A DNA stretch of 24,223 nt from Irineochytrium annulatum (Eukaryota; Chytridiomycota; Chytridiomycetes; Chytridiales; Chytridiaceae). Under the pieces are notes generated by a model. The model was not told the DNA's origin. It was given only the letters and a program-made list of their open reading frames with translations, and made no database searches. A program made the position numbers and the translations under genes. Positions 10,416-18,584 of this stretch are shown one piece after another. Positions within the stretch are counted from its first letter, which is position 1, and every line of letters starts with the position of its first letter. Where the stretch lies: NCBI GenBank assembly GCA_027600665.1, contig JADGJL010000346.1:1-24223 (forward strand), written 5' to 3'.

Positions 10416-11235
10416 ATGACCTTCAACCTCCGGCTCGACCCGGACGCCCTGGCTTACCTCCAAGGGCCGGGTATCCCGCCCCTGATCCTCGGTTCCTCCT
10501 CGTCCTCGCGTGCGTCGGTCCTCCGCGCTGCCAACCTGCCCTTCACCGTTGTCCGGGCCGACGTGGACGAGAAGCTCCTAGGGGGCGACAGGGCCACGAG
10601 GGATCCGAATGACCTCGTCATTACGCTCGCGAGATGCAAGATCGACGCAATCTTGAAGGAGGGGAAGGTCGCGGGGCTGAAGGAGGGGATTTTGATAGGG
10701 TGCGATCAGGTTTGTATTAATCTTTGAAGCGTGTAATGTTGATGTTGACGTCGAGTGGACGCCATTAGGTCGCGGTGTTTGATGGGAAGATTAGGGAGAA
10801 GCCGGAAAGCGAGGCGGTCTGTACTTTTTTTCCCTGTGATTATATCGTCTTCCTTTGTTTTTGACTATTTCATGCTACTTAAGGAGGCACGGATGTTCCT
10901 GGCAAGCTACGCGAATCATTACGCGGAGACGCGCGGTGGGATGGTGGTTGTTAACCTCGCGACGGGGAAGCGGGCAGAGGTATGGATTGCCATGTGCTTG
11001 ATCCGCATTAATCATGTTACAGGCAATAGACGTCGCTAAGCAGCATTTCAACGCCGTTCCTGCAAGCGTGATCGACAAGCTCATCGCGCAAGGCACTGTA
11101 TACCATTGCTGCGGAGGGTTCATGATCGACGACCCATTGCTGGTGCCGTGTTGCGGGGAGACCGTCGGTGACCAAGACTCTATCATTGGACTCTCGCTTA
11201 GGCTGCTGTCGAAATTGATCAAGGAGGTGCTTTGA
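10416..11235 (+). CDS. Maf-like nucleotide pyrophosphatase
   Basis: Exons are 10416-10709, 10769-10816, 10884-10979 and 11023-11235, giving 216 residues; every junction is phase 0 and the introns are 59, 67 and 43 nt with GTTTGT, GTCTGT and GTATGG donors. Maf/HAM1-fold proteins hydrolyse non-canonical or modified nucleoside triphosphates to monophosphates and so clean the nucleotide pool. Visible motifs are the N-terminal phosphate-binding GSSSSSR (26-32), DEK (51-53), the GCDQV segment spanning the first junction (Asp97 matching the catalytic acid), IREKPESEAEARMFL with the conserved EKP (108-110), and a C-terminal GDQDSIIGLS in place of the usual G.D.(S/V).GLP. The sequence is closest to the plant and protist branch of Maf-like proteins. 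The DQV form resembles the bacterial YceF type. The substrate cannot be read from sequence. Confidence 0.88.
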
Positions 11236-11383
11236 GGCAGCCGTTGTGGGATTGTCTATACGTGTTGGGCGCTCCACACCGGCGCTGTGGATATTGTGGA
11301 TATTCATCGGAGTCGCGTAGCCTGTTACTCATGGATAGTAACGAAAGCGTATTCTCCTCCTTCACCGTTTGCTGAAATACAGT

Positions 11384-11389
11384 TTTATT
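11384..11389 (-). terminator. Polyadenylation signal AATAAA (minus strand)
   Basis: TTTATT on the plus strand reads AATAAA on the minus strand, about 58 nt past the TGA of the minus-strand exon ending at 11447. The spacing supports that exon being the 3' end of a real gene. Confidence 0.45.
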
Positions 11390-11446
11390 TACATTCGTAC
11401 CACATAATAATGTCTCTGCGGCATAGCCATACAGAGTGCACGCACG

Positions 11447-11758
11447 TCAAAATGGGAGCCGCTTCTTCTCGGCCGTTTTCAGGTCCAAAGCCTCTTGCAC
11501 TTTCACGCGCTCGGCCACCGGGTCCACGCGTCGACGGTGCCGATCACGAACGACCGTAGCCGCACAATATCCCGAGAGGTGAGACGGCAGCCCATCTAGC
11601 GCCGCTGCCTCCTCCGCCCGCTTCTTCTCCAGATGTTCGCGGACCTGCACAGCCGTCTGCAGGCTCGCCGGAACGCCGTTCGACAACAGCGCAGCGATCG
11701 CATCCTTATCATCCTCCTCATCCCCGTCCGCCGGCGCCGGCGAGTCCCATATTACGGA
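11447..11758 (-). CDS. 3'-terminal exon of an unidentified protein
   Basis: The minus frame is open from 11758 to a TGA at 11447-11449 (about 103 residues) and has no ATG, so it can only be a downstream exon; an acceptor-like CATAG lies immediately 5' of it. The product has an acidic start (DGDEEDDKD), then a charged helical segment (TAVQVREHLEKKRAEEAAAL) and a basic end (DLKTAEKKRLPF). I do not recognise a family. The same frame upstream of the TAG also reads like protein (TRYGFEWGEVQSDS). Either an intron begins upstream and this is coincidence, or the TAG is an in-frame interruption. No complete 5' part could be built from 11759-12200. Confidence 0.4.
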   Translation of the reverse strand, partial: SVIWDSPAPADGDEEDDKDAIAALLSNGVPASLQTAVQVREHLEKKRAEEAAALDGLPSHLSGYCAATVVRDRHRRRVDPVAERVKVQEALDLKTAEKKRLPF

Positions 11759-12206
11759 CTATGAGTCCGACTGAACTTCTCCCCATTCAAACCCGTAACG
11801 AGTCAGGGTGACGAGCCTCGATTAATCATGCTTTATTGGGGCTTCGTCCATCTGGAGGGAATTGTCAGGTCCACTTAAGCTACTTGTGTGCTAAACACGT
11901 GCGCACTCAGGACTGGAATAGGAGATGGACATACACAACCCAAAAGACGAAACCGGATGTGGGGCAATAGTGATAGAAGATATGTCGCATGACCACCCCG
12001 ATCGTTTAGCAAACGAGATGTCGCACCCTCTCCAAGTGGTTGCAGGAGGCGCGGTGCGAATCGGCTAAGTCATGGCCTTACGCGTCGCAGAGGCGCACTC
12101 CGTCGCTGCGCCGTCGAGGGCGCCAACCAAGTGGACGGGACGAGCGAGATGAACGCGAACTGAGACCCCGCGGCGCTACTACTGTCCGCCGCCGACCACA
12201 CGATCG
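11759..12206. other. Unassigned sequence between minus-strand exon and 7TM gene
   Basis: The remainder of the minus-strand gene should begin here. A minus-strand ATG near 11991 gives a 27-codon frame (MRHIFYHYCPTSG..) ending near a GTATGT donor, but all frames after the candidate acceptors stop quickly, so I could not join it. The plus-strand side should hold the promoter of the 7TM gene. Confidence 0.3.
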
Positions 12207-13536
12207 ATGCCCGTCGCCGCCTACTACCCTGTCCCGGACGCCCTTCACCTCACCGTCGCGTCCTGCACGCTCCTCATCAGTATCGCCCTCCTCTGCGTCC
12301 ATGTCCCTACCAGGAACGTGCCGCTCATCCTTCTGGCGCTCGGCTCGGGCCTCGCGCTCTCCGTCGCGCTGCTGCAGTCCCCGATCTTGAGCACTATCAA
12401 CCCCGAGAACTGGGCGTACGATCGGCTCGTGGATGGGGCAGCGTTCGTCACCGATATGCGGTACACGTTGGCCGCGGCCACGCTGGTACGTGTTTATTTG
12501 AGCGTGGAAGAAGGTTCGCTGATAAACTCGGAATAGCAAGGATTGTTGACGTTATTCAACTACATGTTGGAAGGCGCCGCCGTATCGCTGGCGTTTGAGC
12601 TGTTCTTTTGTACGCGGGCTGTGCGAGTCGACGCGCATCGGTTCAAGAATAAAATAAACAGGCGAAGCAACAGCAGGACGTACCTCGTCCTATCACTCGC
12701 AGTCCCGCTGCTCATGGGATGCTTCGCCGTATTCCGAGAATTCACCGCACAGTGAGAGTTATCTCCGTTTTTTTATCTTTGTAGACGAGTTGCTGAACAT
12801 CCTTTCTTACTCGCTTCAGCATGGACTTCCACGCGAGAATCAACAGCAGCTACTTCCTGACATCTGTTTCACTCAGCGCGGCCTACACGCTTGCAGGCTG
12901 TGTGTACGCCGGTACGAGGATTCGATCATTGGCCTGTCCCGATCAATTGTACTTATCCCAACTTCCTTTCCAGTCCGCGCCCTCATCTCCTACCGCAAGA
13001 CCGTACTCGATGTGGTCGGCACATCCACCTCATCTGGTCGCAATATCCGCCGCGCACGCTCCGACACGTCCATGACGCCGTCCCGGCCTACTTCGCAGAC
13101 GTCCCTGTGGCTACCGACCTCATATTTGTCCCCGGTGAACGCCTCGACATATGCATCGTCATCTTCCTCGGCCGCTGTCGCCATCAACATGAGTAACCGC
13201 GACGGCAGCCTCCCGCACCCGCCGCGTTCGGAGGTAGAGGACAGCCTTCACTCAACCACGGGCGCGCTATACTCCCTCCTCAAGCGCATGGCCGTCTGGA
13301 CCGTCTGTTTCTACGTTTGCACCCTGACCATCGTGGGCTACTCTGTCATCTGTATCGTGGCGGATACGCGGGGTTTGCAAGGATGGGGCTCCGACGCGGT
13401 CAGGAACGAGGTCGTGGGATTCGCGCCGGCGGCCGCGGCTGTCATCGCGTTCGGGTGCTTCGGGACTGGGGAGGCGGCTGTGAAAACTTACAGGAGGTTA
13501 TGTTGTTTAGGTGGCGCTGAGGACATGGCAGCGTAG
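12207..13536 (+). CDS. Seven-transmembrane protein with GPCR-like topology
   Basis: Exons are 12207-12485, 12537-12751, 12820-12911 and 12974-13536, giving 382 residues. The donors are GTACGT, GTGAGA and GTACGA, the introns are 51, 68 and 62 nt, and the frame is kept across all of them. Seven hydrophobic segments lie at about 13-33, 38-58, 88-117, 141-160, 176-200, 301-325 and 342-362. Basic residues fall in the loops after segments 3 (RVDAHRFKNKINRRSNSR) and 5 and in the C-tail (KTYRRLCCLGG), which by the positive-inside rule places the N-terminus outside, the GPCR arrangement. The third inner loop is about 100 residues and Ser/Thr-rich, with basic and phosphorylatable motifs (NIRRARSDTSMTPSR). 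The Cys pair in the tail could be lipidated. No diagnostic DRY or NPxxY motif was seen and the family is not recognised, so a receptor role is inference. Confidence 0.72.
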
Positions 13537-14203
13537 AACTGTCACCATGTAAAAGTAATTACAGTGTGGTCTGAAGAAAAGGCTTCTAATTAAGCCCAAA
13601 GGAGAACAATTATGTAACTGTTATTAAAATTCTGTCAGAGAGACTCCCGAAGATGCTGCGTTTCTGGCTCGTCGCTGCTGGGTAGTGGATTTGTGGTGTG
13701 GATGCCGTTGGGCGGCCGGAGAACTTCTGTAGGTTGCGAAGGAGTAGAGACGGGAGAATGTAATTGAAAAGGATTTTTTGATTGTATTTGCCTTCCCACA
13801 AGCTATCACTTTTTCCTTCACTATAATTCCCATGCCGCTTTCTACCCGCCGTTCCCGTTGGCGAGCATTTGCTCCTCTCCTTTGTTTCTTTCAATAAATT
13901 TTCTTATGCGTAGGTTTGTGGCTCTCGTTCAGCTTCATCAAGCAATAACTTGAGGTGAGTAAATTCAGAAGCCTTCGCGCAAATCAATTAGTATCAGAAA
14001 CAGTCATGACTCTATTCGACGTGCATCACATTTTTGAAATCACAACAGCGACGAAGAAAAGCAAACGGGAATATGTGGTAGACATAAGCATAATCTAAGC
14101 TTGCCAAAAAAACCGAAAGTAACGGAAGCGAACCAATAGGCAAGCCTGAAAGGAAACGTGAGGGCCGATTGTGCAGAAAAGATGTAGCGCTCAATCCAAC
14201 GAA
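13537..14203. other. Convergent intergenic region
   Basis: About 670 nt of AT-richer DNA between the 3' ends of the 7TM gene (+) and the Cys-rich membrane protein gene (-). It contains a minus-strand AATAAA-like sequence (TTTATT) and several A- and T-rich runs. The short minus-strand frames here (13610-13894, 14040-14300) show no coding bias or domain. Confidence 0.45.
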
Positions 14204-15837
14204 TCACCACCCGTTGCCCCTCGGCGCGCTCGGCTGCCCATGCTCCCAGGCATCCGCACCCGCAGGCGCCGTCTGAATCGACCTCGCCAACGAGCCCCAC
14301 TCCTCGTCGTTGATGGCCCCGCCCTTCTGCTGCTGCCTCCCCTGCTGTTGCCCCTCCCTCCCAATGGATGACTTGTTCGAATCATCTAAAGGGTTCGGCG
14401 CGCGATTCCTGTGCGAGAAAGGGTTAGTCGTTACAAGGCTACTACTAATGCCGTTTGTAAGGCGGGTACCTCGTCCTCGTGTTCGCCGTCCCGGTCGACA
14501 AATCCGTCGCAGCCGTTGGGCCCAGCTTCTTCGTGACCGTGTCCTGGCGCCTGCCGACGCTGTTCCCGCCGAGACCGCGCGGGGCAGAAAGCTTCGGGTC
14601 GTAGACGGGGCTCGCGGGGGACTGCGGCTCGTCGCGGAGCTCGGAGGTGTTGCGGCGCTGGGGAGCGAAGGAGAGGCGCGAGCGAGAGCCAAGGACGATG
14701 CCCTTCTGCGACCCCTTGCGGCCCAGCGGCTCCGCGACACCGCGGGCGCCGAAGCCGCCCTTGCCCTGACCGCGGCCGATAGTCTGGTTGTCGGACCGGC
14801 GCTTAAAGTAGACGAAGGCGCCGATGCCGGCCACGACGGCAACGAGGGAGAAGATGACGGAGAGCACGATCACCATGACGGATGGCGCGGTGCTGGGCGG
14901 CGTCGGCGGGACGAACTGAGCGCCGATGACGTTGTAGAGGGAGGAGGCGGGCTGGTTGATGTAGTTGCAGCACGGGTCGGAGGCGTTGTTCCCGCAGTAG
15001 GAACGCGCCTGTTCGATGCCGGCGGTCGAGTTGCCGAAGCCTACCGTGACATATTAAGCATGACAAATTTCCCAAGACGCTAATCTAGCTCCGACTAACC
15101 ACAGCTGGCAAAATCCCTGTACGAACTCATCACGCAGGGCGACTGCCCAGTCGGCACCGGATCCGTCGAGGCCCTCAGCGAGGCGCACACGTTCGCGATG
15201 GCGCTGGCGTAAACGTTCTTCTCCCCCGATGCGGCACACCCCTCCAGAGCCAGCAAGCTGTCGTGAAAAAAATTGCACGTCTCCTTACAGAGCGGGGGCA
15301 GCGCCGTGACTTGCTGTTGGGTGACGCAGGGCGTGACACCCACACCACCTCGAATGGCGTCCGTCAAGGCCGATCCGCACAGAAAGCTCTCAGCGTAGCG
15401 CAGCGGGTAAGCCGCGGATGCGCTCAGACCGAGCTTCGGGCACTGCAGGGTTTGGGACCAGGTCTGCGTGAACAGGTTGAGGGAGGTTATGGCGGCGTCG
15501 AAGGACGGCAGGTCGGTGACGCCGGCGAGGGCCGGAATTAGGCTCGACATGGCCGGGATCGACATGGGATTGAGGGCGATCGCCCACTGCTGGCAGGCGG
15601 CCGTGGCCGAGAGGTCGATGCAAGCGGTGAGGTTGGCCATCGTGGGCCAGTGACAAAATTGAACGTCACACACCGCGTTGGCCAGGACCTAACGGAAGAA
15701 GAGACGATGATGGAAGCCTACAAGAGTAATCCTCATATTTATATCGACGACACGCCGTCGCTGCACTTCCCGAACCAAACTTTGGAAGAAAAGAAGAGAA
15801 CAAAAAAAAAACAAAAAAAGGCTTCGCAGTTCGACAT
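14204..15837 (-). CDS. Single-pass membrane protein with Cys-rich extracellular domain
   Basis: The solid exons in transcript order are 15688-15100, 15040-14470 and 14408-14204, with phased introns of 59 and 61 nt (GTTAGT..GGTAG; GTACCC..GACTAAC..CACAG). The first exon is less sure: 15837-15754 gives a hydrophobic leader (EAFFCFFFVLFFSS) that joins in frame through a 65-nt GTGTCG..GTTAG intron, for 482 residues in total. The ectodomain (about 29-275) is rich in spaced Cys and has N-glycosylation sequons (NLT, NST, NAS). Then come a Pro/Thr stalk, one membrane helix (about 278-303), a KRR stop-transfer and a disordered basic cytoplasmic tail of about 175 residues rich in Ser, Arg, Gly and Gln, ending in SAPRGNGW. 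This layout suits a surface sensor or adhesin; no named family is recognised. A TATA-like sequence on the minus strand near 15746-15737 lies within the proposed first intron, so the true start could differ. Confidence 0.72.
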
Positions 15838-16504
15838 CGATGGAGGCAACGGGTTGAGCACCGTGCGCCAACGCAAGTACGGCCTCGACGCGGGAACGTG
15901 GTCACGGCTCTCGCGCGCCGGCCGTGCTAACCAGGTGCTGGTGATAGGAAGTTGGCGAACGACAAAAGAAATCCTCCCCAGTGGCCACTCCATTTCCAAT
16001 CTTCACGTCGTCCCAACGGCCCCGGGCCTCGTCGCCGACACGCGCTTGCACTACAGGTGCGTGTAATGGTATCCCTCTCTCTTCGCGCCATGGTCGCTGA
16101 CCCTCTTCTTTGTCCACAGATGCCGTCGGCTGACCCACGCCGTCACGGCAGAGCACGGCCATCGCAAGACATCCGCATGTTTGGCGATTAACACGCGTAT
16201 CGTCACGACATTGTCGCAGTCGTACGACGACGACGAGGGGGATCCGGGGATTTCGAAGTACGATCGAGAGAAAATACGGGCCACGATGGTGCCGGAATGC
16301 TATCACCCCGCGGTCCTCAACATGTACAACGCCTCTGGCCTGGCGCAGCGCTTCCGATGCTTGAGAAGGAACCTCCCGACGTGCTCTGTATTGAGCAAGC
16401 CATGCACAGAATCCATGCTGCCCTTGTCCAAGCCCTCAACCAAACGGAGCCATAGCCCGTCCTTATCGCGCGAATGCATGTCAGAGGTACTATCCCGGGG
16501 ATAA
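15707..16504 (+). CDS. Two-exon gene of unknown function
   Basis: The proposed exons are 15707-16056 and 16120-16504. The intron is strong: GTGCGT donor, GCTGACC branch, pyrimidine tract and CCACAG acceptor, 63 nt. The frame is continuous across it (LHY-R-CRRLTHAV). Third-position GC is very high around the junction, supporting coding. The N-terminal part, starting MMEAYKSN, has a Lys-rich segment encoded by A-runs and overlaps the first exon and intron of the opposite-strand gene, so the real start may be further 3' or upstream via another intron. The second exon reads SKYDREKIRATMVPECYHPAVLNMYNASGLAQRF. After this (about 16356) a -1 shift would give a better C-terminus (MLEKEPPDVLCIEQAMHRI) ending at 16455, whereas the unshifted frame ends at 16504. 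No family is recognised. Confidence 0.45.
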
Positions 16505-17184
16505 AAGGTATATTGCGTACAACAATTGGCCAACACACAGAAAAAGAAAATTATAGGAGTAGTGTGTGTGTGAAGTTCTGATTTGGGGTACATGTTCATT
16601 TTGCAAGGCCTTACCGCTGGCTTTCCTGTGTCGGATTTAGTGGAGAGGCAAGGGCAGAACCGTTGATGGATGTTCCCGCGCCACAAGGCGGGAACATCCT
16701 GAACGGGGGTCAGAAGTGGGTCTTCATCCCGGGCTACACAGTTAGGCGGCGCATCGCTCGTTCCTCACTCAGCCATTCTTCTTTCATACAGCCCGGACGT
16801 TACCGGACTGCACGAGTATATGGGAGTCACAACAAGATATAATCGGGGCCTCGTGGCTGTGATCTGATGCCCAAGTAAACGCGCGGATATTTGGGGGCGG
16901 TCAATTTTTCCTTGAAACTCAGCTCTGCAGCGACTGGCGTCGTTTGGCCTTTGCGCGTGCAAGTGCCCGCGTCTCGAAGTCGACAATGCGGCGGCTCCAA
17001 GTTCCATCAACTCCTGCTCGCGTCGAGGCGGCCTAAAGCGCTTGGTCATGTGCGGGTTGTTGGGGTCGAGGGACGGAGCCTGGTGATTATTTTTGATATT
17101 TGGGGATGGGGAGAGACGCAGCCGAAACAAATGGGATTAGAATGGATGAAAAGAAAAAATAATAATAAAACAAAAATAATAAAA
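16505..17184. other. Unassigned region with AT-rich tract
   Basis: No firm gene is visible. On the minus strand an ATG at 17278 opens 30 codons to a GTAATT donor (17188). An AG-free tract of about 109 nt with a TTCTAAT branch-like sequence ends at CACCAG (17080), and the frame then stays open from 17079 to 16765 (APSLDPNNPHMTKRF..). This is a possible 134-residue protein, but the tract could equally be an AT-rich 3' UTR. Plus-strand AATAAA hexamers lie at 17164-17169 and 17178-17183. Confidence 0.3.
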
Positions 17185-17707
17185 TTACAAGGCGAGCGTC
17201 ATCTCCGCATCTCGCAGGCCCAGGCGATATCGATCTTGCGACCGGAAGAGGGGTGCAGAGAGGAAGCACGACCTGCATTTAACAGCAATGTCCACTCCTC
17301 CGTTCTCCCCGATCCCAATCAACTTGGCCACGTCCTCCGCGTCCTCAACCTCCCTCGTCCAAGGGAAATACGCTACCTCCTGCTGATGGCTCCCACTTGC
17401 TGCAGCGTCCACGTCGACGCCATCGATTCCAAGGTAAGGTTGCCAAGTGACTTCGATTTCCGATCGAGCTGAGGCCGCTGCGATTTGCGCCTGATGTTTA
17501 TAGCAGTTGCGGATAAGAACTCCCGGTTCCTCTCCAGCTTCGGTGGTTGCCCTTCCGTTTCGCTGGCGATGGCCACAAGCCCGTCAAACGTCAACCGGCC
17601 TCTTCGGCGACCCCGTCGACGTCGAACCTCCGACATTCGTCTCGGACGTCCAACTCGGGTCGGCGATTAAGCCTTCTGCTCAATCGGACGGAGCTGCCCC
17701 GGCCTAG
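17131..17707 (+). CDS. Alternative plus-strand two-exon reading of the same region
   Basis: The plus frame from an ATG at 17131 reaches a consensus donor (AAG|GTAAGG at 17434). A TTATAG acceptor at 17503 continues in phase to a TAG at 17705-17707; the second exon ends GLFGDPVDVEPPTFVSDVQL with high third-position GC. The first exon begins in A-rich, Lys/Asn-coding sequence that is unlike its surroundings. This model excludes the minus-strand model over the same bases; I cannot decide between them. Confidence 0.25.
17185..17636 (-). CDS. Hypothetical protein region with an apparent frame break
   Basis: On the minus strand an ATG at 17636 starts a frame whose middle reads convincingly (RLTFDGLVAIASETEGQPP, then KLERNREF). 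Near 17520 coding character moves to another frame (LIRNCYKHQAQIAAASARSE, then EVAYFPWTREVEDAEDVAK) that ends in TAA at 17185-17187, just before AT-rich sequence typical of a 3' UTR. No intron joins the two parts; a single missing base would. The 5' part is Arg-rich and may be non-coding. The region is also open on the plus strand, so the strand is not certain. No family is recognised. Confidence 0.33.
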
Positions 17708-17724
17708 CCTCCAGAGTGTCTGAC

Positions 17725-18451
17725 CTAGTCGAAGTCCTGCGAGCCAGCCATCGTCATCCGCTTCGCGTCCAGCTTTTCCTCATCGGGCCTGTGATTGCGC
17801 GGGAACCACGTCCAGTCGCTCGGTGCGGCCATGAACGAGCTCGAATGCCCGCGGCCGTCCTTCGGAGGTGGCGGGGCGACACTAGTCCGCGCGGATGGCG
17901 ATGCTGGAAGGTCCACCTGATGGCATGAGATCGCGTTGCGGCGCGCTTCAAGCTCTTACCTCCAGGCTTGTACCGCTGCCGCTGCTGCATGACAAGAGGT
18001 TGTCCACGTCGAAACCCCGCTGCACAACCAGCTGGGCCGGCTCCTGCTGAGCCCCGACCTCTAGGTACGCGTCGACGTCGATATCCCCAATGGGAGCAGG
18101 GTCCTCGATTGCCGTCGTGCGCGTGATGACAGCCCTTGAACCTCGGGTCGTATTCCCTGCGATCCTGGTGAGTCCATCAATGCCCTCCGACGCGTGCGGG
18201 ATCGTGGCCGGGAAGTGGCCGGACGGTATGGTTAAGAGGTCGGTCGTGGGCAGCGGGAGGAGGAGGCCCGATATGTTGACCTGCTGGGAGCGCCCGGGGA
18301 CATAGCTGACGCGTTGGACGACGCGGGGGCGGCAGGTTGAAGGAGCTGCGACGCGAGGTGCGGCCGAAGGTGACCGTGGGGCGTTGGAAGCCTTCGCGGT
18401 CGCTGATCGTGATCGCTGATGTAAATCTTGGTCATCGTGGCCAGCTCTCAT
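17725..18451 (-). CDS. Unassigned two-exon protein
   Basis: Exon 1 is 18451-17960 and exon 2 is 17916-17725, joined by a 43-nt phase-0 intron (GAG|GTAAGA .. CATCAG|GTG), giving 227 residues. The central part reads as real protein (VNISGLLLPLPTTDLL, IEDPAPIGDIDVDAYLEV, VVQRGFDVDNLL). The end is charged and aromatic (PSDWTWFPRNHRPDEEKLDAKRM). The first 50 or so codons are weak; another frame there has far higher third-position GC (TISDREGFQRPTVTFGRTS) and would join the main frame if the C5 run near 18325 had one C fewer, so the true N-terminus may be in that frame. No signal peptide, membrane segment or recognised domain is seen. It lies downstream of MetH on the same strand, about 130 nt past its stop. 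Confidence 0.5.
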
Positions 18452-18584
18452 CAGGATACGATTAAGAAGTCTAAAAGTGGCTCTACTGCAAAATCATGTG
18501 TATTGTGTTGATATGGAATAGTAACCAGGGTGAGAATAAAAGAGAAATGCGGCAGTGAACATAAACCATTAACCCATACAGCCC

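Noticed and set aside
14310..15083. Plus-strand frame of about 257 residues opposite the Cys-rich membrane protein
   Set aside because: It crosses two well-supported minus-strand introns, and its Arg/Val/Ala-rich composition is typical of antisense to GC-rich coding sequence.
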